A stretch of DNA of 64,000 nucleotides from DATKHR01 sp036557365 (GTDB taxonomy: Bacteria > Acidobacteriota > Vicinamibacteria > Vicinamibacterales > CAVVIG01): NCBI GenBank assembly GCA_036557365.1, contig DATBHR010000098.1:496001-560000 (forward strand), written 5' to 3'. The position numbers were made by a program, and so were the translations under genes. Shown here in pieces: positions 27,848 through 34,786 of this stretch; within the stretch, counting starts at the first letter, position 1, and each line of letters begins with the position of its first letter. A model generated the notes under the pieces. The model was not told the DNA's origin and ran no database searches. It saw only the letters and a list, made by a program, of their open reading frames with translations.

Positions 27848-28645
27848 CTATACCCGATCGTTCAGGACGAAGCCGAGCAGCTTGCTCGGTTCGATAGCGG
27901 CAATCGCTTCGTGGATAGCCGGCTTCGACGTCGTGCCGGCCCGGACCACGAGCACGATGCGGTCGACGAGCGGCGCGAGGATGCCGATATCCGCAAGCGG
28001 CGCCGCTGCCGGCGCGTCGACGATGACGTGATCGAAGCGCGAGCGCAGCGCATGCAGCACGCGGCGCATGGCGGTCGTGCCGAGCAGCTCCGCCGGATGC
28101 GGCGGCGTCGGTCCGGCAGGCAGCACGCTGATGTCGTGTTCGGTGATGCTGACGAGCGCGTTTTCGAGCGGCGCGCGCATCAGCAGGACATCTGAAAGTC
28201 CCGGCCGATCGGAGAGCCCGAACAGTTGGTGCTGCCGCGGTGCGCGCAGATCGGCGTCGAGCACGCAGACGCGCCGCTGCCTGATCTGCGCCATCGCGAG
28301 CGCGAGGTTGGCGACGGTAAGGCTGCGGCCTTCGTTGCGTCCCGGGCTCGTGACCAGCAGGACCTGCGCCGCGGCGCCGCGGTCGCCGTGCAGGATGCGC
28401 GTCCTGAGCGCGCGGTACTGTTCGGCGACGGCGCCGGCCGGTATCCGGCCGACGACCATGTGCGCTTCGAGCGTCGTGGTCGCGACGACGACGGTGTCGG
28501 GCGGCTCGACGAGGACGTCGGTATCGAGCTGCGGCGGCAGGCGATCGACGAGCACGCCGTGCCCCATGTGGTCGTCGACGGGTTTTGTTCGCCGCAGCGC
28601 GCCCTCGCGTTCGGCCTTGTCGAGCACGTGTTGAATTCGGCTCAT
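27848..28645 (-). CDS. CpsD/BY-kinase-like P-loop protein with altered Walker A
   Basis: 265 residues resembling the cytoplasmic half of bacterial tyrosine kinases that pair with Wzz proteins. AEQYRALRTRIL at about 74-85 and the Walker A' region VCVLDADLRAPRQHQLFG at about 126-143 are good matches; Walker B-like VIVDAPA is at about 207-213. The Walker A region reads TSPGRNEGRSLT (99-110) where the family has PGEGKST: the catalytic lysine position holds Arg107. There is no C-terminal tyrosine cluster. The partner chain-length protein is encoded immediately upstream. It probably controls polymer length as a non-canonical or inactive kinase. Confidence 0.85.
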   Translation of the reverse strand: MSRIQHVLDKAEREGALRRTKPVDDHMGHGVLVDRLPPQLDTDVLVEPPDTVVVATTTLEAHMVVGRIPAGAVAEQYRALRTRILHGDRGAAAQVLLVTSPGRNEGRSLTVANLALAMAQIRQRRVCVLDADLRAPRQHQLFGLSDRPGLSDVLLMRAPLENALVSITEHDISVLPAGPTPPHPAELLGTTAMRRVLHALRSRFDHVIVDAPAAAPLADIGILAPLVDRIVLVVRAGTTSKPAIHEAIAAIEPSKLLGFVLNDRV

Positions 28646-28652
28646 GTCCTCC

Positions 28653-30086
28653 TCACGCCTGGATGTGCGTAATCTCGCCGAGTACCGGCAGGTCGAACTC
28701 GCTCTTCAGCGCCCTCACGTCGTGCACGGATCGATCGAGGTACTCGCGTCCGAACGCGAGCACGCCGCCGAGGCACGTCCCGGCCGCGATCGACATCACG
28801 AGCAGCCGCCACAGCACCGGCTTGGTCGGCGTCAGCGGAAACGACGCCGGATAGATGACCGCGAACTGCTCGCCGCTGCGGTTCCGCTCCACGCTCTCCG
28901 CGATGGTCGCCGTGCGCAGCTTCGTGGAGAGCTCCTGGTACTGCTGCTTCTCGAGGTCGTAGTCGCGCTGCACGGTGGCGAGCTGCTGCTCGACCATCGG
29001 CGCGGCTTCGACGCGCGCCTGATACAGCTGAATCTGGTGCTGCATATCGGTGCCCGCGCGCTGCAGCTCCGCGATTCGGAGCCGGGCCGTATCGCGGTCC
29101 GACGTCAGCTGACGGAACACCGGATCGGACGTCTTCGCCGCACGCTCGCTCTCGGGCTTCTGGCGTTCGGCCTCGAGATCCTGCTGCGCGTTGGCGAGCT
29201 CCTCCTGCAGGCGGATGACCTCGGGATGCTTCGCCGTATACATCGCCCGCGCGGCGCCGAGCTCCTGCTGAAGGGTGGCAATGCGCGACTCCGGACTCTG
29301 CGTCCCGTCGCGCTGCCGCGACGGCGCGATGTCTGCGATGTCCTGGTTGTAGGTTTCGATCTGTCGCTCGATGACGGTCAGGCGATCCTGCTCGCCGCGC
29401 AGCGTGGTCGCGTTGGCTTCGACCTGCTGCCGCAGTCCCGCGAGCATCTGCAGGTTCGCCTGCGTCTGCTCCGGCAGCTGACCCATGTGCGCTTCCTTGG
29501 CCTGCCGCAGACGCGCTTCGAGATCGGCGAGCCGCGTCTGGCTCGCGCGAAGCTGCGTCGCGATGAAGGCCGACGTGTCCTCGGCGCGCTCGGTTCGGCT
29601 CCGCGAGTTCTCGTCGACGAAGACGGTTGCGAGCCGGGCCGCGATCCGCTGCGCCCGCGTCGGACTCTGGTCTGAATACGACACGACGAACGTGTCGAGG
29701 CGCTTCGAATCGCCGATGGTCGTCACCTGATCCGGCAGGCTGATGTCGATCGCCTTGCGAACATCCGCGATCTGCAGATCCTTCGGCTCGCCCGCGCTGG
29801 GCTTCTCCTCCTGCAGGACGCGATCGAGAATCTGCACGCTGAGCAGCTGCTGCGTAATCGCGCGCAGCCGATCGTCCACGCTGAGCGACGACGACTGCGA
29901 GACGAGATTGGGCGACACCATCGGCGCCGCGACGCCGAGCGTCGTGCTCGACTTGTATTCCTTCGGCAGGAATCGCGCGAGCGCGATGCCGACGACGACG
30001 GAGAGCGCGATGGGGCCGATGAGCCACCACTGCCGCCTCCGCAGCACGGACGTGTAATCGAGCGCATGAACAGGAACGTCGTCCAT
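28653..30086 (-). CDS. Wzz-type polysaccharide chain-length/copolymerase protein
   Basis: 477 residues. Two membrane helices, at about 22-40 (WWLIGPIALSVVVGIALA) and 430-450 (LWRLLVMSIAAGTCLGG), bracket a long periplasmic coiled-coil domain (about 170-400, rich in Gln/Glu/Arg/Ala heptads). A proline-rich segment (YPASFPLTPTKPVLW) precedes the second helix, as in Wzz/GNVR proteins of exosortase loci. It controls chain length with the kinase-like protein encoded next. ATG 30086 overlaps the upstream barrel gene stop (TGATG). Confidence 0.92.
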   Translation of the reverse strand: MDDVPVHALDYTSVLRRRQWWLIGPIALSVVVGIALARFLPKEYKSSTTLGVAAPMVSPNLVSQSSSLSVDDRLRAITQQLLSVQILDRVLQEEKPSAGEPKDLQIADVRKAIDISLPDQVTTIGDSKRLDTFVVSYSDQSPTRAQRIAARLATVFVDENSRSRTERAEDTSAFIATQLRASQTRLADLEARLRQAKEAHMGQLPEQTQANLQMLAGLRQQVEANATTLRGEQDRLTVIERQIETYNQDIADIAPSRQRDGTQSPESRIATLQQELGAARAMYTAKHPEVIRLQEELANAQQDLEAERQKPESERAAKTSDPVFRQLTSDRDTARLRIAELQRAGTDMQHQIQLYQARVEAAPMVEQQLATVQRDYDLEKQQYQELSTKLRTATIAESVERNRSGEQFAVIYPASFPLTPTKPVLWRLLVMSIAAGTCLGGVLAFGREYLDRSVHDVRALKSEFDLPVLGEITHIQA

Positions 30087-31306
30087 CAGTGAATCCTCAC
30101 AGGTTTGCTGGTCAGCACCTGCACGCCGTAACGGTTGCGATTGACGATGCCGCCCGGCCGATCGACTTCCTGGTGCGCGCCGCCGTAGATCGCTTCGATG
30201 CGAAGCGACGGGTTCACCGTGTAGCCGAACGATCCTTCGAGCCAGAACGAACGCAGGGGAGGCACGCCAGGGGTCAGCGGCTCGTTGCGGCGCAGCGCCG
30301 TGCCGGCGCGTCCGTACAGTCGCCGCGAAAACGGGACGTAGAGGCTTGCGGTGAACTCTTCGTTCTGCGTCGTGCCGCCGAATCCGTACGACGGCACGAA
30401 CGTCCGGCTGTAGCCGGCTTCGAAATCTGACTTCGGGGTTCGTCGGGTGATTCCGGCGCGGACCGCCGGGCCGGTGCGCGTCTGGTCAGCGAGCGACGTC
30501 GTGTCGAGGCGCGCGATGCCGATTTCTCCGAACGCCGTGATCACTTCCGTCAGGCGGCGTTCGATGCCGACGCCGCCGTTCTGCACGGTGAACAGCTCGT
30601 TGGTTTCGACCACGTTGGCGCGCTGCAGCCGATAGTCGGCGAGCACGGACGTGCGTTCCGACAGCTTGTAGCGGTATGACGTCGTCACGCCCTGGCCGTG
30701 GCCGCCGTGGAGCTCGGACGCGAAGGTCGGATCCTCCCCGAACGCGATGTACTGAAAGTCGTACGTGACGCTGAGCGTGGCGCGCTTGCTGAGCGCCGTC
30801 TCGATGCCCGCGTGCGCGTCGTCCAGCGTGGAACCGGTGCGCACGAACGGAACGCCGACGAGTTCGGCGAGCTCGGTCGTCGGCACCGCGGCGAACGTGT
30901 TCGACGCAAAAATCGAGACGCGCTTGTTGAGACGTCGCTTGGCGGTGACGGACGCGTGCTGGTCGTAGCTGTTCAGCGCGGTCAGGTCGCGGTAGAGGAG
31001 GAACGCGCCGCTGTAGTCGAGGGTGACCATCGACAGCCGCCCCGTGTAGGTGCCCTCAATCCGCGGGTTGACGACGTTGACGAGGTCGGCCTGCGGGTTC
31101 GAGCCCTGGCCCTCGACGAACACGTTGTCGTCCCACGCGCTCGACAGCGCCAGCGACGGAATCAGCAGCCAGCCGGTCGCCGTTGGCTGGGAGGGAGACG
31201 ACGGCGGCGGCGACTGGAGGTTGGAGTTCTGGGCTCCCAGCGGGACAGTCGTCGCGAAGGCAGTGGCGAGGACCACCGCCGATCGCCAGCCAGTGCGGCT
31301 CGTCAT
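30086..31306 (-). CDS. Outer-membrane beta-barrel protein of the exopolysaccharide locus
   Basis: 406 residues with a signal peptide ending in VPLGAQ, a proline/serine-rich linker, then alternating amphipathic strands to the C-terminus (for example WLLIPSLALSSAWDDNVFVE and RYGVQVLTSKPVRIH). WDDNVF with a following asparagine-rich turn is common in outer-membrane proteins of PEP-CTERM exopolysaccharide loci. It probably forms an outer-membrane channel or scaffold for export. No enzymatic motif is visible. It sits five bases downstream of the Wza-type gene. Confidence 0.8.
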   Translation of the reverse strand: MTSRTGWRSAVVLATAFATTVPLGAQNSNLQSPPPSSPSQPTATGWLLIPSLALSSAWDDNVFVEGQGSNPQADLVNVVNPRIEGTYTGRLSMVTLDYSGAFLLYRDLTALNSYDQHASVTAKRRLNKRVSIFASNTFAAVPTTELAELVGVPFVRTGSTLDDAHAGIETALSKRATLSVTYDFQYIAFGEDPTFASELHGGHGQGVTTSYRYKLSERTSVLADYRLQRANVVETNELFTVQNGGVGIERRLTEVITAFGEIGIARLDTTSLADQTRTGPAVRAGITRRTPKSDFEAGYSRTFVPSYGFGGTTQNEEFTASLYVPFSRRLYGRAGTALRRNEPLTPGVPPLRSFWLEGSFGYTVNPSLRIEAIYGGAHQEVDRPGGIVNRNRYGVQVLTSKPVRIH

Positions 31307-31311
31307 GGTGG

Positions 31312-31947
31312 TCAGTCGGGCACGACGACGGTGTCGCCCGGCCGCAGATAGAAAGGCGCGCCGCCGCGAATGGCGTCTTTGTAGTTGAACGGAATCGTCT
31401 GCTGGCTGCCGTTCGACTGGCGCAGCACCCGGATGTTCTTTTCGTCCGCGAAGTCTTTCAGGCCGCCGGCGAGCGCCAGCGCCTGGAGAACGCTGACCTG
31501 TCCGCCCTGCAGCGTGATCGAGCCGGGACGATTCACTTCGCCCATGACGTAGGCGAGGCTCGCGGCGGCTTCGACCAGGATCACGGTGACCGTCGGCTTG
31601 GTGACGTACTCCTTCAGCGATTCCGTGATCCTGTCGCGCAGCGCGACGGGCGCTTCACCGGCCGCGTCGATGTCGCCGATGAGCGGCAGCGTGATTTTTC
31701 CGTCCGGCCTGACCTGCACCGACTGGGACAGCTGCTGATCCTTGTAGACCTCGATGCGCAGCTTGTCGCCGGGTGCGATTCGATACTGGTTCGGGTCAAC
31801 GTTCGCCTTCGCGGTCGGCTCGTTGCGGACGGCGTTCGCGTTGGTCGCGTTGCCGTTCGCCTGCGGCGCCGGCGGCTGCTGACCGGCCGACGTCGTCCGC
31901 GCGAACGCCAGTGCGATCAGCACGGCGGCGATCGATGTGTATCTCAT
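31312..31947 (-). CDS. Wza/EpsE-type polysaccharide export protein
   Basis: 211 residues. A signal peptide (IAAVLIALAFARTTSAG), a short Asn/Ala-rich linker, the polysaccharide export domain (YRIAPGDKLRIEVYKDQQLS, then VRPDGKITLPLIGDIDAAG) and one SLBB domain (AYVMGEVNRPGSITLQ to LRPGDTVVVPD). The signal peptide has no lipobox cysteine, unlike E. coli Wza. It forms the periplasmic/outer-membrane export conduit. It is 10 bases downstream of the GGDEF-like gene. Confidence 0.92.
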   Translation of the reverse strand: MRYTSIAAVLIALAFARTTSAGQQPPAPQANGNATNANAVRNEPTAKANVDPNQYRIAPGDKLRIEVYKDQQLSQSVQVRPDGKITLPLIGDIDAAGEAPVALRDRITESLKEYVTKPTVTVILVEAAASLAYVMGEVNRPGSITLQGGQVSVLQALALAGGLKDFADEKNIRVLRQSNGSQQTIPFNYKDAIRGGAPFYLRPGDTVVVPD

Positions 31948-31957
31948 GGTCGTGTCC

Positions 31958-32431
31958 TCAATTGACGTGATCGGAGCCGGCGGCGCCGCTCCAGGTCACG
32001 ATCGGTTGCACGCGCGCCTGTCGCGTCAACGACTGGGCTTCGACGGCGTGGGTCGGACAGCACGCGGCGCCGATCGCGATGCTGAGTGGCGCCGGGAACT
32101 TGTAGTTCTCGATGCGGGTGACCAGCCGATCGATCACCTGCCGCGAGTGCTTGAAGTCCGCGTCGAGCAGCGCGACGCTGAGCGCGCCCGCGTCCGCGCC
32201 GACCAGGTCCGCGTCCCGGACCTCCTTCGCAATCACCTGCCCCACTTCTCTCACCGTCCCCTCATCTGCCGTCACGCTCATCCCTTCCCACTCGCGCCGG
32301 GTTTCGACCACGACGAGAGTCAGATAGTTCTGCGAACGCATCGCCCGTTTGAGCTCGACTTCCAGCACGAACTCGAACGCCTCCGCCGTCAGCAGCTTCG
32401 TGCCATCTATGTAGAACGAGCCGCTCCGCAT
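31958..32431 (-). CDS. Degenerate GGDEF-domain-like protein
   Basis: 157 residues. Helix-strand order and end motifs fit a GGDEF domain: LEVELKRAMRSQNYLTLVVVE at the front and LSIAIGAACCPTHAVEAQSLTRQA at the end (the SIGIA...P.HA part of diguanylate cyclases). The active-site segment reads GADAGALSVALL (about 78-89), so the GG(D/E)EF loop is absent and cyclase activity is very unlikely. It probably serves as a structural or ligand-sensing partner in the locus. It starts three bases after the sigma-54 activator stop, so the two are cotranscribed. Confidence 0.7.
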   Translation of the reverse strand: MRSGSFYIDGTKLLTAEAFEFVLEVELKRAMRSQNYLTLVVVETRREWEGMSVTADEGTVREVGQVIAKEVRDADLVGADAGALSVALLDADFKHSRQVIDRLVTRIENYKFPAPLSIAIGAACCPTHAVEAQSLTRQARVQPIVTWSGAAGSDHVN

Positions 32432-32434
32432 GAC

Positions 32435-33916
32435 TTACGACGCCTTGTCCAGACCGTTCTCCTTGATCTTGTAGAGCAGCGCTTTGTAGCTGATGCCGAG
32501 GTTGTCGGCGGCCTGCTTGCGGTTCCATCGCGTGCGCTGCAGCATCCGCTCGATGATTTCGCGCTCGGCCTGACGGGCGGCCGTCCGCGCGATGTCCTTG
32601 AGCGAGCAGTTGCCGTTCTCGCCGGGCACGTCGGCCGCGACTTTCGGTTGCGAGATCGGATCGATCGTCCCGTCCACAGCGTGTCCGTTCGTCGGCGCTG
32701 ACGACGAGCCGTGAGCCGTGCGGCGCTTCGCGATGGCCTGCACGATCTCCTTGCGGATCGGGAGTTCGCTGCCGAGGATGACGGTGCGCTTGATCAGGTT
32801 CTCCAGCTCGCGCACGTTCCCCGGCCAGTCGTAGTCCATGAAGAGCGCCATCGTTTCCCGCGAGATCTCCGCGCGCGGCTTGTTGTACTGAACCGAGTAC
32901 TTCTTTCCGAAGTGATCGGCGAGGATCGGAATCTCGTCGCGGCGCTCGCGCAGCGGCGGAACGAAGATCGACATCACGTTCAGTCGGAAGAACAGGTCTT
33001 CGCGGAAATGCCCGTCGGCGACGAAGCGCTCGAGGTCACGGTTGGTCGCGGCGATGATGCGGACGTCGACGCGGACATCGTTCTTGCCGCCGAGGCGCGA
33101 GAACTCGCCGTCCTGCAGGACCTGAAGAAGCTTCGCCTGGAGCGGCGGGCTCATCTCGCTGATCTCGTCCAGGAACATCGTCCCGTGGTTGGCGAACTCG
33201 AAGCGGCCCGGCTTGCGCTGGACCGCGCCCGTGAAGGCGCCGCGCTCGAAGCCAAAGAGCTCGGACTCGAGGAGTTCCGTCGGCAGCGCCGCGCAATTGA
33301 CCTTGACGAACGGACGGTCGCGTCGGCGTGAAGCCGCGTACAGGGCTCGTGAGACAAGCTCCTTGCCGGTGCCGCTCTCGCCACGGACGAGGACCGTGAC
33401 GTCGGTGTCGGCGACGCGATTGATCAGCTCGCGCACCTCCGACATCCGTCCGCCATCGCCGAAGATGAGCGACGACTGGCCGTTCTCGGATTGCAGCTGC
33501 TGACGCAGCGACGCGACCTCACGCGTCAGCTCGTGCTGTTTCAGCGCATTGATGAGCGGCGCCTGCAGGTCGGACTTGTCGAACGGCTGGCTGATGAAGT
33601 CCGACGCGCCGAGCTTCATCGCCTGCACGATCGTGGTGGTGCGGCCCTGATTCGAGACGACGATGATCGGGACTTCGCGATCGATCTTTTTCAACGCGGC
33701 GAGAAGACCCAGCCCGTCCGATCCGTTGAACGCGACCGATCCCAGAATGACCGTCGCCGGTCGTTCCGATGCGTACCGTTCCACTGCGGCCTCTGCATCG
33801 TCGAACGCGACCGGCTGGCAGCCGCACTCAGCAATGAACGCCGACAGGAAGATTCGCATCGCCTCGTCGTGGTCGACGACCATGACTTCGGGCTGAGCTT
33901 TCTGCTGCGTGCGCAC
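32435..33916 (-). CDS. Sigma-54-dependent activator with a degenerate receiver domain
   Basis: 493 residues of the NtrC/AtoC type. Receiver-like domain (about 10-125), AAA+ domain with Walker A GESGTGKE (179-186), GAFTGA loop (226-231) and Walker B FLDEI (248-252), and a Fis-type helix-turn-helix (about 450-485). In the receiver, Gly59 occupies the phospho-acceptor aspartate position (VILGSVAF) and Gln110 replaces the conserved lysine (ISQPFD), so normal phosphorelay is unlikely. The intact GAFTGA predicts sigma-54 contact. GTG 33916 has GGAGG nine bases upstream. The gene lies just downstream of a perfect sigma-54 promoter and probably drives the whole locus, including itself. Confidence 0.9.
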   Translation of the reverse strand: MRTQQKAQPEVMVVDHDEAMRIFLSAFIAECGCQPVAFDDAEAAVERYASERPATVILGSVAFNGSDGLGLLAALKKIDREVPIIVVSNQGRTTTIVQAMKLGASDFISQPFDKSDLQAPLINALKQHELTREVASLRQQLQSENGQSSLIFGDGGRMSEVRELINRVADTDVTVLVRGESGTGKELVSRALYAASRRRDRPFVKVNCAALPTELLESELFGFERGAFTGAVQRKPGRFEFANHGTMFLDEISEMSPPLQAKLLQVLQDGEFSRLGGKNDVRVDVRIIAATNRDLERFVADGHFREDLFFRLNVMSIFVPPLRERRDEIPILADHFGKKYSVQYNKPRAEISRETMALFMDYDWPGNVRELENLIKRTVILGSELPIRKEIVQAIAKRRTAHGSSSAPTNGHAVDGTIDPISQPKVAADVPGENGNCSLKDIARTAARQAEREIIERMLQRTRWNRKQAADNLGISYKALLYKIKENGLDKAS

Positions 33917-33953
33917 CTAGTGTTCCTCCGCTTGCTGCCCGTCACGCTGTTGA

Positions 33954-33965
33954 GTCACACGTGAC
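33954..33965. repeat. Inverted repeat GTCAC-N2-GTGAC near the transcription start
   Basis: GTCACACGTGAC is a 5-bp inverted repeat with a two-base spacer. It lies between the sigma-54 -12 element and the activator's ribosome binding site, roughly over the expected transcription start. It could be an operator or a chance palindrome. Confidence 0.35.
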
Positions 33966-33977
33966 CTTGCGCATTTG

Positions 33978-33993
33978 AGCAATGCAGGTGCCA
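33978..33993 (-). promoter_or_regulatory. Sigma-54 promoter of the exopolysaccharide locus
   Basis: Minus-strand TGGCACCTGCATTGCT is an exact match to the RpoN consensus TGGCAC-N5-TTGCW. Transcription should start near 33967, about 50 bases before the GTG of the sigma-54 activator. It is the only strong promoter found ahead of the 34-kb minus-strand gene train. The gene it serves first is itself a sigma-54 activator, suggesting autoregulation. Confidence 0.85.
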
Positions 33994-34053
33994 CCGTTCG
34001 CGGATGGAAACGGCTCAGCGGATGAAAACAACCTGTTTACAGAAGTCTCATGC

Positions 34054-34065
34054 TCACGTACGTGA
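34054..34065. promoter_or_regulatory. 12-bp perfect palindrome, candidate activator site
   Basis: TCACGTACGTGA is a perfect palindrome about 60 bases upstream of the -24 element, a usual distance for an enhancer site bound by a Fis-type activator dimer. A second short inverted repeat, CTGTTTACAG, lies nearby at 34033-34042. The 33917-34290 intergenic stretch otherwise shows only the sigma-54 promoter and no gene. Binding is inferred from position only. Confidence 0.4.
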
Positions 34066-34290
34066 AACGAGCGCACAAATGCGGAAACTTTTTCCATCAA
34101 TGAGGAGGTGGAAGACACACCGCACGAGCGCGGCCTTGTGCCGTTCACCGATCCATGCGCGCGCGAGTGCGTGGCATGTTGATTGAAGTTGCAGGTGCGA
34201 ACACCCGGCGCGTCGTTGTGCAGTGAAGCGCGTTACGTACGGTGGTGGCGTCGGCGAAAGTTTCTTGGTTCGCGGGCGGGAAACGGGATC

Positions 34291-34563
34291 ATGCGGAAAC
34301 GGTATCGGGTACTGGCGCTCGCTGCGGTGGTCATTGGACTTGCGGTTCCGCTCGGCTTTGCATTGGTGCCCGGCACCAGCGCATCGACTCCGGTCGACAG
34401 ACGAGACGTCGGCATCGTTGCGACCGTCACCATTCCGCAGCCTCTTCTGCCGATGAGTTCGACGCCGTCAATTCCCCTTGTGCATCAGCTGCACGAATCG
34501 GTGAAGTTGATGCTCGTTGGTACTCTGCTCATCACCGCCGCGGCGATCGCGCGGCGGGCCTGA
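34291..34563 (+). CDS. Small exported or membrane protein, unrecognised
   Basis: 90 residues. The N-terminus (MRKRYRVLALAAVVIGLAVPLGFALVPGTSA) reads as a signal peptide or anchor, a short proline/threonine/serine-rich middle follows, and the C-terminus is a hydrophobic helix ending in basic residues (LMLVGTLLITAAAIARRA). That tail resembles the helix-plus-arginine part of an exosortase signal but lacks the Pro-Glu-Pro. It is divergent from the exopolysaccharide locus. No Shine-Dalgarno sequence is strong, and no family was recognised. Confidence 0.5.
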   Translation: MRKRYRVLALAAVVIGLAVPLGFALVPGTSASTPVDRRDVGIVATVTIPQPLLPMSSTPSIPLVHQLHESVKLMLVGTLLITAAAIARRA

Positions 34564-34786
34564 CCTCTCGATCATTTCAGCGCGCACGCGTTCGATCGGC
34601 ATCGACGGCCGTTTGAAGAATGTGTAAACACATCCTCCCGACGACGAACGGTTGTGAATGAATCAGTGAGCACGCGTGTATGCGCACGATGCGGCAGTAC
34701 GTCGTGGTCTCATCCATTGATCGAACGCACCGACGCGATGCGCGCGCTGATCGAGGGACCTGTCAATGTTTCCGTCGATCAGCCTG

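Noticed and set aside
34171..34190. Sigma-54-like site ahead of the small protein (TGGCAT, TTGAA)
   Set aside because: The essential GC of the -12 element is GA, so it fails the core GG-N10-GC rule.
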